A stretch of 56,666 nucleotides of DNA, from the NCBI RefSeq assembly GCF_002483225.1, contig NZ_DLHL01000044.1, positions 19,596 to 76,261 of the forward strand. The letters are read 5' to 3'. Positions 26,377 to 35,723 of the stretch are shown here, in pieces. Origin of the DNA: Gemmatimonas sp. UBA7669. GTDB taxonomy: Bacteria > Gemmatimonadota > Gemmatimonadetes > Gemmatimonadales > Gemmatimonadaceae. The notes under the pieces are model-generated. The model did no database searches and was not told the DNA's origin. It was given only the letters and a program-made list of their open reading frames with translations. Numbering within the stretch: position 1 is the stretch's first letter; the number at the start of each line of letters is the position of its first letter. The position numbers and the translations under genes are program-made.

Positions 26377-28179
26377 TCAGGCGGCTTCGATGTCCTCGAG
26401 CCACTGCTGGCGCTGCAGCAAGTCTGCATATCGCCCGCCGAGGCGGGTCAGGGCGTCGTGTGTGCCCGACTCCACAACACGCCCGTGCTCGAGGACGACA
26501 ATGTGCTCGGCGTCACGCACGGCACTCAGACGATGCGACGCCACCAGCGCGGTGCGACTCGCCAGCGCGTCGCGCAGACCGTGCAGGATGGCGGCTTCGG
26601 TTTGGGTATCCACCGCCGACAGCGCGTCGTCGAGCAGTACTACCGAGGGATTGCGTGCGAGGGCGCGGGCCAGCGCCGTGCGCTGCTTCTGTCCGCCGGA
26701 GAGATTGATGCCGCGTTCGCCGAGCCGCGTGGCGAAGCCGTCTGGCAGACTGTTGATGGTCTCCAGCAGCTGCGCGGTGCGTGCCGCCCGTTCGATACCC
26801 GGCAGTACCTCGTCACGCTGCGGGTCTCCACTGTGTTGCGTGAGGCCGTAGGCCACGTTCTCTCCAATGGTCTCACTGAACAGCAGGGCCTCCTGCGGCA
26901 CCGCACCAAGCTCCTGGCGCCATGGACCGAGGGCCAGCTCGGTGAGCGGTACGTCATCCACGAGAATCTCACCCTCCTGCGGATCGTAAGCGCGCGTGAC
27001 CAGATCGAGCAGTGCGCTTTTGCCCGAGCCCGTTGCACCGACAATGGCCAGCGTGCTGCCAGCAGGTACGTCAAAGGTCAGGTCACGCAGCACCCAGCGC
27101 GGCGTGGCGCCATCGGCCGCGGGGTAATGAAAGCCGACACCGCGAAAGCTGAGGCGTCGTCCCACGCTGGTAGGTGGCAGCACCTTCGTGCCGCGATCGT
27201 GCACGAGCACCGGCTCGGCATCGAGCAATTCGAGTACACGCGCGAGACTGGCCGATCCGCGCTGGAAGAGATTGGTGGTCCAACCCAGAGCAATCAGTGG
27301 CCAGGTGAGCATCGCGAGGTAAATGCCGAAGGCCACAAACTCGCCAACGGTTATGCGGCCCTGCAGCAGCTGCGTTCCACCCACACCCACCGTAATGGCG
27401 CCGCCCAGGCCGGCCAGCAGCGCGAAGCCGGGACTCATGAGCCCATTGAGTCGGGCGAGGCGCATGTTGCTGGCGAGGTAGGTCTCACCCATGTGACGAA
27501 AACGCTCGACCTCGGCCTCTTCCTGCCGAAAGGCACGCACCACCCGCACACCGGACAGGTTCTCCTGCGCGCGTGTGGTGAGCTGCGAGAACTCCTGCTG
27601 CACGGCCTCAAAGCGTGCGTGTACGAGGCGACCGAGGCGCAGCATGAGCAGCGGCAGGCCGATCATGGGCAGCAGTGCCCACAGCGTGAGCGAAGGGCTC
27701 AGGCGCAGCATCATGCCGAGGGCAAAGAGCCCGCCGGCCACTGTGTTGACGAAGTACATGAGGGCCGGGCCGGCCGCCATGCGCACGGCGCTCAGGTCGT
27801 TCGTGAGGCGCGCCATGAGGTCGCCGGTGCGCCAGCGGGCGTACCAGGCAGCGTCGAGCCTCGTGAGGCGGGCAAAGAGGTCACGCCGGAGATCGGTCTC
27901 AATGCGTCGACTGAGGCCGTTCAGCAGCTCCCGCATGACGAAGCGCAGAAAACCGGCGGCCAGCGCCGTGGCCAGCATGAGCAACGCCGGTCGCATCACA
28001 TCGCGAGTGTGAGCTCCGTCACGAATGGCGTCGATCCCGCGCTGTAGGAACCCCGGGACGAGGGTAGATAAGGCAGCCGCGATAACAACTGAGGCGAGGC
28101 CGACCGCAACTTGCCCCCGGTACGGGTGGTAATACGGGAGGAGACGCCGAAGGACCCGCGGCGACCGCACTGTTGGCAT
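26377..28179 (-). CDS. ABC transporter, fused permease and ATPase (MsbA/multidrug exporter type)
   Basis: 600 residues: an N-terminal six-helix exporter membrane domain (about 1-320) and a C-terminal ATPase. ATPase motifs are Walker A GATGSGKSALLDL, signature NLSGGQKQRTALARAL, Walker B SVVLLDDALSAVD and the switch His in VASHRLSAV. It is a half-transporter and would act as a homodimer or heterodimer. Substrate (lipid, drug or peptide) is not predictable. It is transcribed divergently from the glycine-zipper lipoprotein; 28180-28271 is the shared promoter region. Confidence 0.94.
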   Translation of the reverse strand: MPTVRSPRVLRRLLPYYHPYRGQVAVGLASVVIAAALSTLVPGFLQRGIDAIRDGAHTRDVMRPALLMLATALAAGFLRFVMRELLNGLSRRIETDLRRDLFARLTRLDAAWYARWRTGDLMARLTNDLSAVRMAAGPALMYFVNTVAGGLFALGMMLRLSPSLTLWALLPMIGLPLLMLRLGRLVHARFEAVQQEFSQLTTRAQENLSGVRVVRAFRQEEAEVERFRHMGETYLASNMRLARLNGLMSPGFALLAGLGGAITVGVGGTQLLQGRITVGEFVAFGIYLAMLTWPLIALGWTTNLFQRGSASLARVLELLDAEPVLVHDRGTKVLPPTSVGRRLSFRGVGFHYPAADGATPRWVLRDLTFDVPAGSTLAIVGATGSGKSALLDLVTRAYDPQEGEILVDDVPLTELALGPWRQELGAVPQEALLFSETIGENVAYGLTQHSGDPQRDEVLPGIERAARTAQLLETINSLPDGFATRLGERGINLSGGQKQRTALARALARNPSVVLLDDALSAVDTQTEAAILHGLRDALASRTALVASHRLSAVRDAEHIVVLEHGRVVESGTHDALTRLGGRYADLLQRQQWLEDIEAA

Positions 28180-28271
28180 CCGGGCCCGTGTCCCCTTAAT
28201 TCGAGGGAGTGGTGCGAACGGCCTCTGCCAACAGCCCCTCTACTGCGACCCTTTTCAAACGGAGTGCGCTC

Positions 28272-29141
28272 ATGCGTCAATATACCCGACCGATCCGAAC
28301 CGCGGCGCTGTTGTCCACGGTGACCCTGCTCACGTTGGCGGCCTGCGGTGGCAAGGCCGACGAAGGCGACGGTCTGGCCAGCGACACGGCCCTTGGCCGC
28401 GACCTGGCCCTGGCGCAGCAGGATTCGGTGCAGCCGCAGTTGCAGGATGTGCCGCCGGCCGCCGAGCCCACCACACCGCCTCCGGCAGCCACGACGCCGC
28501 GCCCCAGTGCGCCGCGTCCTGCCACGCCGCGTCCCAGCACGCCAGCCCCTTCGCGCCCGACGACTGGCGGGACGACGCCCGCGCCCGCACCCGCGGCTGA
28601 GGTCACCGGCACGGTGGCAAGCGGTACGGCCATGCGCTTTGCGTCCAACGCCAAGGTGTGCACCAACGGCACCAGCGTCGGTGAGAAGTTCACGGCTTCG
28701 TTGAGCGAAGCCGTGCCGGCCAGCAACGGGATTTCCATCCCGGAAGGCGCGACCGGTACCTTCGAGGTGGTCGAGGCGAAGAACGCCAAGAACTCCAACG
28801 ACAACACCTACCTGCGTGTGCGACTGGTGTCGGTGACGTTTGGTGGCAAGACGTATCCGGTGGAAGCCACGGTGCAGACGGCCAGCACGGAGCGTGTGCG
28901 CGCGGCCACCAAGGGTGATGATGCGAAGAAGGTGGCCGGTGGTGCCATTCTCGGCGCCATTGCCGGTCAGGTGATCGGCAAGAACACCAAGGGCACGGTC
29001 ATCGGTGCGGCGGCGGGTGCGGCGGCCGGCACGGCGGCGGCTGCTGCCACGGCCGACTACGCCACCTGCCTGAACAGCGGCGCGACGGTGGCCGTGACGC
29101 TCGACGGTCCCATCACGGTGCGCCCCGCGGCGACGCCGTAA
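28272..29141 (+). CDS. Glycine-zipper lipoprotein with Pro/Thr-rich linker
   Basis: 289 residues from ATG 28272, with GGAG 7 bases upstream. A lipoprotein signal peptide ends in TLAAC. A Pro/Thr/Ala-rich linker (roughly residues 60-115) is followed by a globular beta domain (GTAMRFASNAKVCTNGTSVG ...). Then comes a glycine-zipper (VAGGAILGAIAGQVIG, GTVIGAAAGAAAGTAAAA) able to insert in or pack against the outer membrane. Two Cys residues (CTNG, YATC) may form a disulfide. Function unknown; the layout resembles Rick_17kDa/OmpA-like anchors. Confidence 0.85.
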   Translation: MRQYTRPIRTAALLSTVTLLTLAACGGKADEGDGLASDTALGRDLALAQQDSVQPQLQDVPPAAEPTTPPPAATTPRPSAPRPATPRPSTPAPSRPTTGGTTPAPAPAAEVTGTVASGTAMRFASNAKVCTNGTSVGEKFTASLSEAVPASNGISIPEGATGTFEVVEAKNAKNSNDNTYLRVRLVSVTFGGKTYPVEATVQTASTERVRAATKGDDAKKVAGGAILGAIAGQVIGKNTKGTVIGAAAGAAAGTAAAAATADYATCLNSGATVAVTLDGPITVRPAATP

Positions 29142-29158
29142 CTCTTCGCGGGATCATG

Positions 29159-29308
29159 CGGCAAGGCGGAGAAACAGCAACAGCCTTGTCGCGGATTTCG
29201 CTGAAACAGCACGGAAACAACACGGATCCTGGCCCTTTTGTGGCGCAGGATCCGTGTTGTTTCTGCTTCATCCGTGTCATCCGCGACAAGGCTGTTTCGA
29301 TCTTGCCG
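29159..29308. repeat. Second giant imperfect palindrome between convergent genes
   Basis: Nested perfect stems: cggcaag (29159-29165) with cttgccg (29302-29308), cagccttgtcgcgga (29181-29195) with tccgcgacaaggctg (29280-29294), and an 18-bp stem 29214-29231 with 29246-29263 around a 14-base loop. The right arm carries tccgtgtcatccgcg, a phrase I associate with repetitive intergenic elements in environmental genomes. It separates the convergent lipoprotein and gamma-glutamyltransferase genes. Confidence 0.8.
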
Positions 29309-29326
29309 TTTTGAGAAGCCTTGGAG

Positions 29327-31141
29327 TCAGTACCCCACCGCGCCGCCACTTCGTCGCGGTTCGGGAACGCCTTCCCATCCGCCCTTCACGCGCATGATGG
29401 CGTTGACGTTCACGAGCGCGCGCAGCTGACGCATGGCGTGTCCCATGCCGCGCAGCGAGTCGAGCACGGGCGGTGCAATGCCACCGGCCTCGAAGGTGAG
29501 CGAGTCGGGCAGGGCCTGATGATGAATACGCGGAGCGCGCATGGCATCCATGAGCGTCATGCGATGCTGAATGACGTTGAGAATGACCTGGCTGGTGCCC
29601 GTGATGATGGTGGGCCCACCGGCCGCGCCCACCACCAGCAACACCTGGTTGTCACGGTCGAGCACGATGGTTGGCGACATGGCGCTCAACATGCGCTTGC
29701 CGGGCTGGATGGCATTGGCCTCGCCCTGTACAAGTCCGAACATGTTGGGCGTGCCGGGCTGCGCGGCAAAATCATCCATCTCGTCGTTGAGCATGAAACC
29801 GGCACCGCGCACCCACACCCCACTGCCCCAGGAGTTGTTGAGTGTCGTGGTGGTGGCCACGGCATTGCCCGCTGCGTCCACCACGGAGTAGTGCGTGGTG
29901 TGCTCGGGTTCGCGCGGCAGCGCCTGCATGCGCGGTTCGAGCTCACGCGTGGGCGTGGCGCGCGTGTCGCTGATGGTGCCCTGCAATTGCCGCGCATAGG
30001 TCTTGCTGGTGAGTTGCGCGAGCGGCACCGGCACAAAAGCCGGATCGGCCAGCTTGGCGTTGCGGTCAATGAAGGCGCGCTGATAGGCGCTCCCCACGAG
30101 GTGGAACCAGCGCGTGCTGCCGTACGCCGGCAGCGTGGGATACTGCTCGAGAATGTTGAGTGACTCGGCCGTCGTCACACCGCCCGAGGATGACGGCGGC
30201 ATGGACAGCAGCGTGTATTCGCGGAAGTTCGTGCGAATGGGCGCGCGCCACACCGGCGTGTAGCGGGACAAATCTTCACGCGTGATGATGCCCTGACCGC
30301 GCTGCATTTCGGCCACCAGCGAGTCGGCCACCCAACCCTTGTAGAAACCGGCCGCACCGTATTGCGCGATGGCTTCGAGCGTCCGCGCGAGATCGGGCTG
30401 CACGAGGCGCGCGCCGGCGGCGAGCGGCTCGCCATTCGGGAAGTAGGGCGTGTTGCGCTGGTAGCGCGTCACCATGCTGCGGGCGCGCGCAATCGAACCG
30501 GCCAGGGCCGTGTCCACCACGAAGCCTTCGCGCGCCAGCCGAATGGCCGGCTGCATGACACGGGACAGCGGCATGGTGCCGTAGCGTTCGAGCAGCGCGC
30601 TCAGGCCCGCCACCGCGCCCGGTACCCCCGACGCGAGATGCCCATACACACTCTTGTCGGTGAGCTTGCCGTTGGCGTCGAGATACATGTCGCGTGTGGC
30701 GGCGAGCGGCGCAATCTCGCGATAGTCGATGGCCGCCACGCGTCCGTCCGCGAGACGCAGCACCGTGTATCCGCCGCCACCAATGTTGCCGGCCTCCGGC
30801 CAGGTCACGGCCAGGGCAAAACCCAGGGCCACCGCGGCGTCCACGGCATTGCCACCGGCGCGCATGATTTCCGTGGCGGCTGCCGACGCCGCGGGGCTGT
30901 TGCTCACCGCCATCACCTGCGGCGCAAACGTGGCCGGCTGTCCCGCGGGCAGTCGCCAGCCTGCGGGGAACGTCGGCGTCATCCGCGCGGGAATGGCCGG
31001 ATCTCCCGGCGGTCCGGCGGGTGGGAGTCGCACATCGGTGGCACCGCCACCCGAGCCGCGCGAACAGGCCACCAGCAGCAGCGAAGCCAACATGCACGGC
31101 GCGACCTGCCGCGTCACGAGCAAAAACGACGAAAACATCAT
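29327..31141 (-). CDS. ggt: Gamma-glutamyltransferase (lipoprotein form)
   Basis: 604 residues from the first of two adjacent ATGs at 31141. A lipoprotein signal peptide is visible (MLASLLLVAC, lipid Cys at about residue 26). Family marks: MRAGGNAVDAAVALGFALAVTWPEAGNIGGGGY in the large subunit (split here in reading). THYSVVDAAGNAVATTTT contains the Thr at which the precursor cleaves itself to form the small subunit. LNNSWGSGVWV and the GAAGGPTIITGTSQV oxyanion/Gly region follow. It hydrolyses or transfers the gamma-glutamyl group of glutathione in the periplasm. A 35-base gap separates it from the upstream outer-membrane protein gene. Confidence 0.94.
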   Translation of the reverse strand: MMFSSFLLVTRQVAPCMLASLLLVACSRGSGGGATDVRLPPAGPPGDPAIPARMTPTFPAGWRLPAGQPATFAPQVMAVSNSPAASAAATEIMRAGGNAVDAAVALGFALAVTWPEAGNIGGGGYTVLRLADGRVAAIDYREIAPLAATRDMYLDANGKLTDKSVYGHLASGVPGAVAGLSALLERYGTMPLSRVMQPAIRLAREGFVVDTALAGSIARARSMVTRYQRNTPYFPNGEPLAAGARLVQPDLARTLEAIAQYGAAGFYKGWVADSLVAEMQRGQGIITREDLSRYTPVWRAPIRTNFREYTLLSMPPSSSGGVTTAESLNILEQYPTLPAYGSTRWFHLVGSAYQRAFIDRNAKLADPAFVPVPLAQLTSKTYARQLQGTISDTRATPTRELEPRMQALPREPEHTTHYSVVDAAGNAVATTTTLNNSWGSGVWVRGAGFMLNDEMDDFAAQPGTPNMFGLVQGEANAIQPGKRMLSAMSPTIVLDRDNQVLLVVGAAGGPTIITGTSQVILNVIQHRMTLMDAMRAPRIHHQALPDSLTFEAGGIAPPVLDSLRGMGHAMRQLRALVNVNAIMRVKGGWEGVPEPRRSGGAVGY

Positions 31142-31176
31142 GGGGAGTGTCGTTGCGTGAAGAATCAGAGGAGGAG

Positions 31177-31917
31177 TCAGAACGCGAAACGCAGCGACGC
31201 GCGCGTGTTGCGCATGCGCCAGGTGCGTTCGAGCGAAGACGGCAGATCGGTCTTGCTGTGCCAACCCATGCCGAAGTCCTGGACGATGGCCACATCGAAG
31301 CCGTTGGACAGTCCATAGCCCACACCGAAGCCGAGGGCGCCGGACAAATCGATCTGCTGCGTCTTGTTGCCGATGGGCAGTGCATCACTGCGCGTGCGCA
31401 GGTTGCGGAACACGGTCACGCCGCCCTGCGCTTCGAACACCGAATGAAATCCCGGGCCACCACCAGAGCGGAACTGCCCCATGGCCGTCCACAGCTCCAC
31501 CTGTGCCTCACAGCCGTTGAGGCAGGGCGCATCCGGGAGTTCCGGCACCGCGGCGTCGGCAAACGGCGTGAGTGCCACATCCACCAGGCCATATCCGGCG
31601 GTTACGCCGAGGGTGGAGCGCCCCTCGAGCACCTTCTCGAGCGAGGCGCGCACCTGCCACAGCGGGTCGTTGCCAAAGCTCCACGTGGACTGCGTCGCGC
31701 CATCGTTGATGTTGCCCAGGACCACGCCCGACGCCCCACCGCTGAACCACCAGCCCGGCGCGCCGCTCTGCCGCGGTGGCATGCTGGTGGGGGAGCGACC
31801 ACGGATCTGGGCGAGCGCGGGCGCTGCGGTCAGGCTGCTGGCCAGCGCGAGGCCACCTGAGAGCAGTGCGGCCAGTCCGAACGGGCGAAAGACGCGCAAC
31901 AGGGAGCGTTGGGGCAT
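31177..31917 (-). CDS. Putative outer-membrane beta-barrel protein
   Basis: About 246 residues from ATG 31917. Signal peptide with AxA-type cleavage (LASSLTAAPALAQ). The mature protein shows alternating beta-strand patterns (GWWFSGGASGVVLGNI, LGVTAGYGLVDVALT, FGVGYGLSNGFDVAIVQDFG) and ends with the aromatic C-terminal strand ASLRFAF expected of a barrel recognised by BamA. Two Cys (CLNGC) may form a disulfide. The frame extends far upstream but that part is shadow of murQ. No specific family recognised. Confidence 0.7.
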   Translation of the reverse strand: MPQRSLLRVFRPFGLAALLSGGLALASSLTAAPALAQIRGRSPTSMPPRQSGAPGWWFSGGASGVVLGNINDGATQSTWSFGNDPLWQVRASLEKVLEGRSTLGVTAGYGLVDVALTPFADAAVPELPDAPCLNGCEAQVELWTAMGQFRSGGGPGFHSVFEAQGGVTVFRNLRTRSDALPIGNKTQQIDLSGALGFGVGYGLSNGFDVAIVQDFGMGWHSKTDLPSSLERTWRMRNTRASLRFAF

Positions 31918-32050
31918 GGCAGGAAGGAGGGACGAGGGGCAGGGCACACACGACGTCAGAGCGGGTTGCTTCCGGCTCACGACGGATCCTAGCTTTGGGG
32001 ATACCGCGCACCGATGCCTGCACGACACGCGCTGAATACTCGCCGCGCGC

Positions 32051-33022
32051 GTGGCATTCCGCGACCCCGGCTCCCCCTTTCCTCGCACTGTCGTGTCCGC
32101 ACCGCCGCTTGATCCCCGCATTACCGAACGTCGCAATCCGCGCACCGTCGACATCGATCTCGCGACGCCGCTTGGCATCGTCGATCTCATATCGGCCGAA
32201 GACCGCAGCGTGGCCGATGCCGTGGCCAGCCAGCGCGAGGCCATTGCCGAGGCCATTGCGGCCATCGAAGCCAGCTTCCGCCACGGCGGTCGTCTGTTCT
32301 ACGTCGGCGCCGGCACCTCGGGACGACTCGGCGTGCTCGACGCGAGTGAGTGTCCGCCGACCTTCGGCACACCACCCGGCATGGTCATTGGCATCATTGC
32401 CGGTGGTGATCATGCGCTGCGCAATCCCATCGAAGGCGCCGAAGACGATCCGTCGGCCGGCGCTGCCGTGATGGACCAGCACGACGTGCAGGCGGTCGAC
32501 GTGGTCATCGGCATTGCTGCATCGGGCACCACACCCTACGTGCGCGGCGCACTGGGCCGCGCCCGCGCACGCGGCGCCACGACGGGGCTCATTGCCTGCA
32601 GCCCACCGCCTGATGCCATGCGGGAAGTGGCGGACCATGCCATCGTGCCGGTCGTCGGGCCCGAGGTGCTGACCGGCTCCACGCGACTCAAGGCGGGCAC
32701 CGCCACCAAGATGGTGTGCAACATGCTCACCACCGGCGCCATGATTCGCATCGGGAAGAGCTACGGCAATCTCATGGTGGACCTGCGTGCCACCAACGTG
32801 AAGCTGCAGGACCGCGCCGAACGCATCGTGTGCGAGGTCACTGGTCTCGATCGCGAACACGCGCGACAGCTGCTTGAAAAGGCCGAAGGACGCGTCAAGC
32901 GCGCGCTGGTCATGCATCATCTCGCGGTGGATGCACACACCGCCGACGAAAAGCTCGAGGCGGCCGGCGGCGTCGTGCGTCGCGTGGTGCCGCATGCGCC
33001 GCCGCCGGTACTGGGCGCGTGA
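32051..33022 (+). CDS. murQ: N-acetylmuramic acid 6-phosphate etherase MurQ
   Basis: 323 residues from GTG 32051 (GTG 32093 possible). Typical MurQ sequence: TERRNPRTVDIDLATPLGIVD split over the N-terminus, the SIS-domain phosphosugar loop GAGTSGRLGVLDASECPPTF with the catalytic Glu, IAGGDHALRNPIEGAEDD, and GIAASGTTPYVRGAL. The enzyme cleaves the lactyl ether of MurNAc-6-P to GlcNAc-6-P. It is the first gene of a murQ-anmK-nagZ peptidoglycan recycling operon and is divergent from the outer-membrane protein gene (promoter region 31918-32050). Confidence 0.95.
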   Translation: MAFRDPGSPFPRTVVSAPPLDPRITERRNPRTVDIDLATPLGIVDLISAEDRSVADAVASQREAIAEAIAAIEASFRHGGRLFYVGAGTSGRLGVLDASECPPTFGTPPGMVIGIIAGGDHALRNPIEGAEDDPSAGAAVMDQHDVQAVDVVIGIAASGTTPYVRGALGRARARGATTGLIACSPPPDAMREVADHAIVPVVGPEVLTGSTRLKAGTATKMVCNMLTTGAMIRIGKSYGNLMVDLRATNVKLQDRAERIVCEVTGLDREHARQLLEKAEGRVKRALVMHHLAVDAHTADEKLEAAGGVVRRVVPHAPPPVLGA

Positions 33023-34209
33023 CCGTGCACCGCCCGCAGGCTGCGCCCTCCGCCAAGGGTATGGTGCTGGTGGGGCTCATGTCCGGCACCTCGCTCGATG
33101 GCATCAGTGCGGCGGCCGTGCAGTTTCACGAGCCGCCCGGCGCACGGGTGCAGGCCCGTCTCCTCAGTTTTGTACACACTCCCTACGAGGCCTCGCAGCG
33201 CGAGCGACTCGAACGTGCCATGCACGAGGGCTCGGCGCGCGAGTATTGCCGGCTGCATGCCGACCTTGGTGCCTGGTTGGGTGACGCAGCGGCGGCGGCC
33301 ATGCAGGAAGCGGGCTTGTCTCCCGACGACGTGAGCGCGGTGGCCTCACATGGTCAGACGCTCTGGCACGAGCCCGGACACAGTACCTGGCAGCTTGGGG
33401 ATGCCGCGCAGATTGCCGAGCACAGTGGCTGTGCGGTGGTGCACGACTTCCGCGTGCGCGACATGGCGGTCGGGGGACAGGGCGCGCCGCTCGTGCCCAT
33501 GGCCGATCGTCTGCTGTTTGCGCACGAGACCAAGTGGCGCGCGCTGCAGAACATCGGTGGCATTGGCAATGTGTCGCTCGTGCCGCCGGTGAGCGCGACC
33601 GACCAGGCCGTGCTGGCATTCGACACGGGCCCCGGCGTGGTGGTGCTCGACGCGGTGGTGCGGCGCCTGTTTGCGCAGCCCTTCGACACCGACGGCCACA
33701 TCGCCCGGCGCGGTCGTGTGCTCGAGTCGGTGGTGCGTGAATTGCTCGATCTCCCGTATCTGCAGGATGCGCCGCCCAAGAGCACGGGGCGGGAGTTGTT
33801 CTCGCCAGCCTTCGTGGATGCGTTCATCGCGCGTGGTCGTGCTGCAGGCGGACGGGATGAGGATCTGGTGGCGACCGCGGCGGCGTTCACCGCCGCCACC
33901 ATTGCCGACCAGTACACGCGCTGGTTGCCCACGCCGCCGGCCGAGGTGGTGGTCTCGGGCGGGGGAGCGCGTCATCCCCTGCTCATGGCGGCGCTCGAGG
34001 GGGCTTTTGCCTGGCATCATGAGCGATTTGCGCGTCCAATGCCCGCTGTTCTGCCCTTCGATGCGTTATTCTTCAACGCTGAGGCCAAGGAGGCCGTGGC
34101 TTTTGCCCTCCTGGGTTATCTCCATCTGACCGGTCGGCCGGGCAACGTGCCCAGTGCCACCGGTGCGCGGGCGCCCCGCACACTGGGTGCGTACACGCCT
34201 GTCCGTTGA
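33019..34209 (+). CDS. anmK: Anhydro-N-acetylmuramic acid kinase AnmK
   Basis: 396 residues; GTG 33019 overlaps the murQ stop by 4 bp. Signature GLMSGTSLDGISAAAVQF near the N-terminus, VASHGQTLWHEP, NIGGIGNVSLVP and FDTGPGVVVLD, all part of the ASKHA-fold active site. It converts 1,6-anhydro-MurNAc to MurNAc-6-P, the substrate of MurQ, so the operon order mirrors the pathway. All expected motifs are intact. Confidence 0.95.
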   Translation: MTVHRPQAAPSAKGMVLVGLMSGTSLDGISAAAVQFHEPPGARVQARLLSFVHTPYEASQRERLERAMHEGSAREYCRLHADLGAWLGDAAAAAMQEAGLSPDDVSAVASHGQTLWHEPGHSTWQLGDAAQIAEHSGCAVVHDFRVRDMAVGGQGAPLVPMADRLLFAHETKWRALQNIGGIGNVSLVPPVSATDQAVLAFDTGPGVVVLDAVVRRLFAQPFDTDGHIARRGRVLESVVRELLDLPYLQDAPPKSTGRELFSPAFVDAFIARGRAAGGRDEDLVATAAAFTAATIADQYTRWLPTPPAEVVVSGGGARHPLLMAALEGAFAWHHERFARPMPAVLPFDALFFNAEAKEAVAFALLGYLHLTGRPGNVPSATGARAPRTLGAYTPVR

Positions 34210-34230
34210 CCCGTACGTCGAGTTGAAGTC

Positions 34231-35709
34231 ATGAGCGAACCGTCGCGCAGCGACCTCGCGCAGTTGCTGCTGCCGATCATCCGGTGGACCCCTGAACGCG
34301 GGTTCGCTGACGCCCGTCCGCTCATCGACGAAGCCCTCGAGCTCGGTGTCGGCGGTTTTCAGCTCGTGGGTGGTGAGCAGGATGGCGTGCGTGCTCTCGC
34401 CAAAGAACTGCAGCTCAAGAGTCGTCATCCGCTGCTCATTGCGGCGGAACTCGAGCGTGGGGCAGGGCAGCAGTTTGCCGGTGCCACCGGATTGCCGCCG
34501 CTGGCCGCCATCACGGCCATGGGTGACATCGAAGCGCTGCGTCGCGCCGCGCGATTGACCGCGCGTGAGGCTCGCACGATGGGCGTGAACTGGAATCTTG
34601 CGCCGGTGTGTGATCTCGACTTGCTGGGCGAGAACCCGCTCATCGGCGCGCGCGCGCTTGGCAGCGATGCGCGCAAGGTGGCGCAGCTGGTGACGGCATG
34701 GATTGAAGCCTGTCAGGCCGAGGGCGTGTTGGCCTGCGCCAAGCATTTCCCCGGCATCGCCCGCGTCCTGCGCGATGTGCATCTCGATGCGACCACGGTT
34801 GACACACCGGCCGATCAGCTCAAGGAGCTCGATCTGCATCCCTTCCGCGCGGCCATCAGTGGCGGCGTGGCCAGCGTGATGACGTCGCATGTGGCCTATC
34901 CCGCGCTCGACAGCGCGCGCGTGCCCGCCACGCTCTCGCGCGAAATTCTGCAGTGGCTGCTGCGTCAGCAGCTCAAGTTCGACAATCTCATCGTCAGCGA
35001 TGCGATGACGCTGCCCGGTGTCAGCGAAGGACGCACGGTGGCCGAGGCCTGTGTGCTGGCGCTGCGCGCGGGCTGTGATGTGCTGCTTTCGCCCGGTGAG
35101 CTGAGCCCGACACTCGATGCCTTGCAGGCGGCGGTGCAGGACGGCACGCTCGATCCCGAGCGAGTGCGGCAGTCGGTGCGTCGTCGTCTCAAGTGGGCGC
35201 AGTGGGCCTCACCGCCAAACGACTGGCGCCGGCCCAGTGGTGCGGACACGGCGTGGGGGGCGCTGCTCGCGGACAAGGTGCTGCAGATTGAGCATGGCCC
35301 CGTGCCCGCCATGGGGACCGTCACGGAAGTGGCGATTGTCGACGATGACGAATCGGTGGATGTGCGGCGACCCGATCGCACCGGCATCGTGGACGCCATG
35401 CGTCTGGCCGGCAACGATGCGCGCATTGTGTCGGCGCCGACAACGGCCAGTGGCGGACCGTTCATCATCGCGCTGTTTGCCGACTATCTGCCGGGCAAGG
35501 GCCGGCATCTGCTGCGCGAGGAGACCGTCGCCCAGGTGCAGGCGCTGGCGTCAAAGGCCGAGGCGCTGCAGCGGAGTGTGGTGCTGGTCGGGCTTGGCGA
35601 TCCGCGCTGGGTGCGGCAGCTCGCCATGCCTTGTCCCACCATTCTCGCGTGGAGCGGCGACCGGGTCATGCAGCAGGCTGCGGGTCGCGGGCTGTTGCGG
35701 AAGCGCTAG
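34231..35709 (+). CDS. nagZ: Beta-N-acetylhexosaminidase (GH3, NagZ type)
   Basis: 492 residues. The GH3 barrel includes NWNLAPVCDLD, ACAKHFPGIARVLRDVHLD (the KHFPG motif and the catalytic loop with His), SVMTSHVAYPALD, and the nucleophile Asp in IVSDAMTLPGVSE. It releases terminal GlcNAc from anhydro-muropeptides, supplying AnmK and MurQ. At 492 residues it is longer than the roughly 340-residue single-domain NagZ. The last about 150 residues form an extra C-terminal domain (around 35260-35709). No signal peptide, so cytosolic like other NagZ. Confidence 0.9.
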   Translation: MSEPSRSDLAQLLLPIIRWTPERGFADARPLIDEALELGVGGFQLVGGEQDGVRALAKELQLKSRHPLLIAAELERGAGQQFAGATGLPPLAAITAMGDIEALRRAARLTAREARTMGVNWNLAPVCDLDLLGENPLIGARALGSDARKVAQLVTAWIEACQAEGVLACAKHFPGIARVLRDVHLDATTVDTPADQLKELDLHPFRAAISGGVASVMTSHVAYPALDSARVPATLSREILQWLLRQQLKFDNLIVSDAMTLPGVSEGRTVAEACVLALRAGCDVLLSPGELSPTLDALQAAVQDGTLDPERVRQSVRRRLKWAQWASPPNDWRRPSGADTAWGALLADKVLQIEHGPVPAMGTVTEVAIVDDDESVDVRRPDRTGIVDAMRLAGNDARIVSAPTTASGGPFIIALFADYLPGKGRHLLREETVAQVQALASKAEALQRSVVLVGLGDPRWVRQLAMPCPTILAWSGDRVMQQAAGRGLLRKR

Positions 35710-35723
35710 GACGCTTCGTCGCG

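Noticed and set aside
26350..28047. 565-codon plus-strand open frame
   Set aside because: Antisense shadow of the ABC transporter, which has all ATPase motifs.
29141..29326. Small RNA gene in the palindrome
   Set aside because: The strong hairpin could look like a structured RNA, but no promoter or known family is evident; a repeat element is the simpler reading.
31508..32995. 495-codon minus-strand open frame
   Set aside because: Mostly antisense to murQ; only an overlapping part in another frame encodes the outer-membrane protein.
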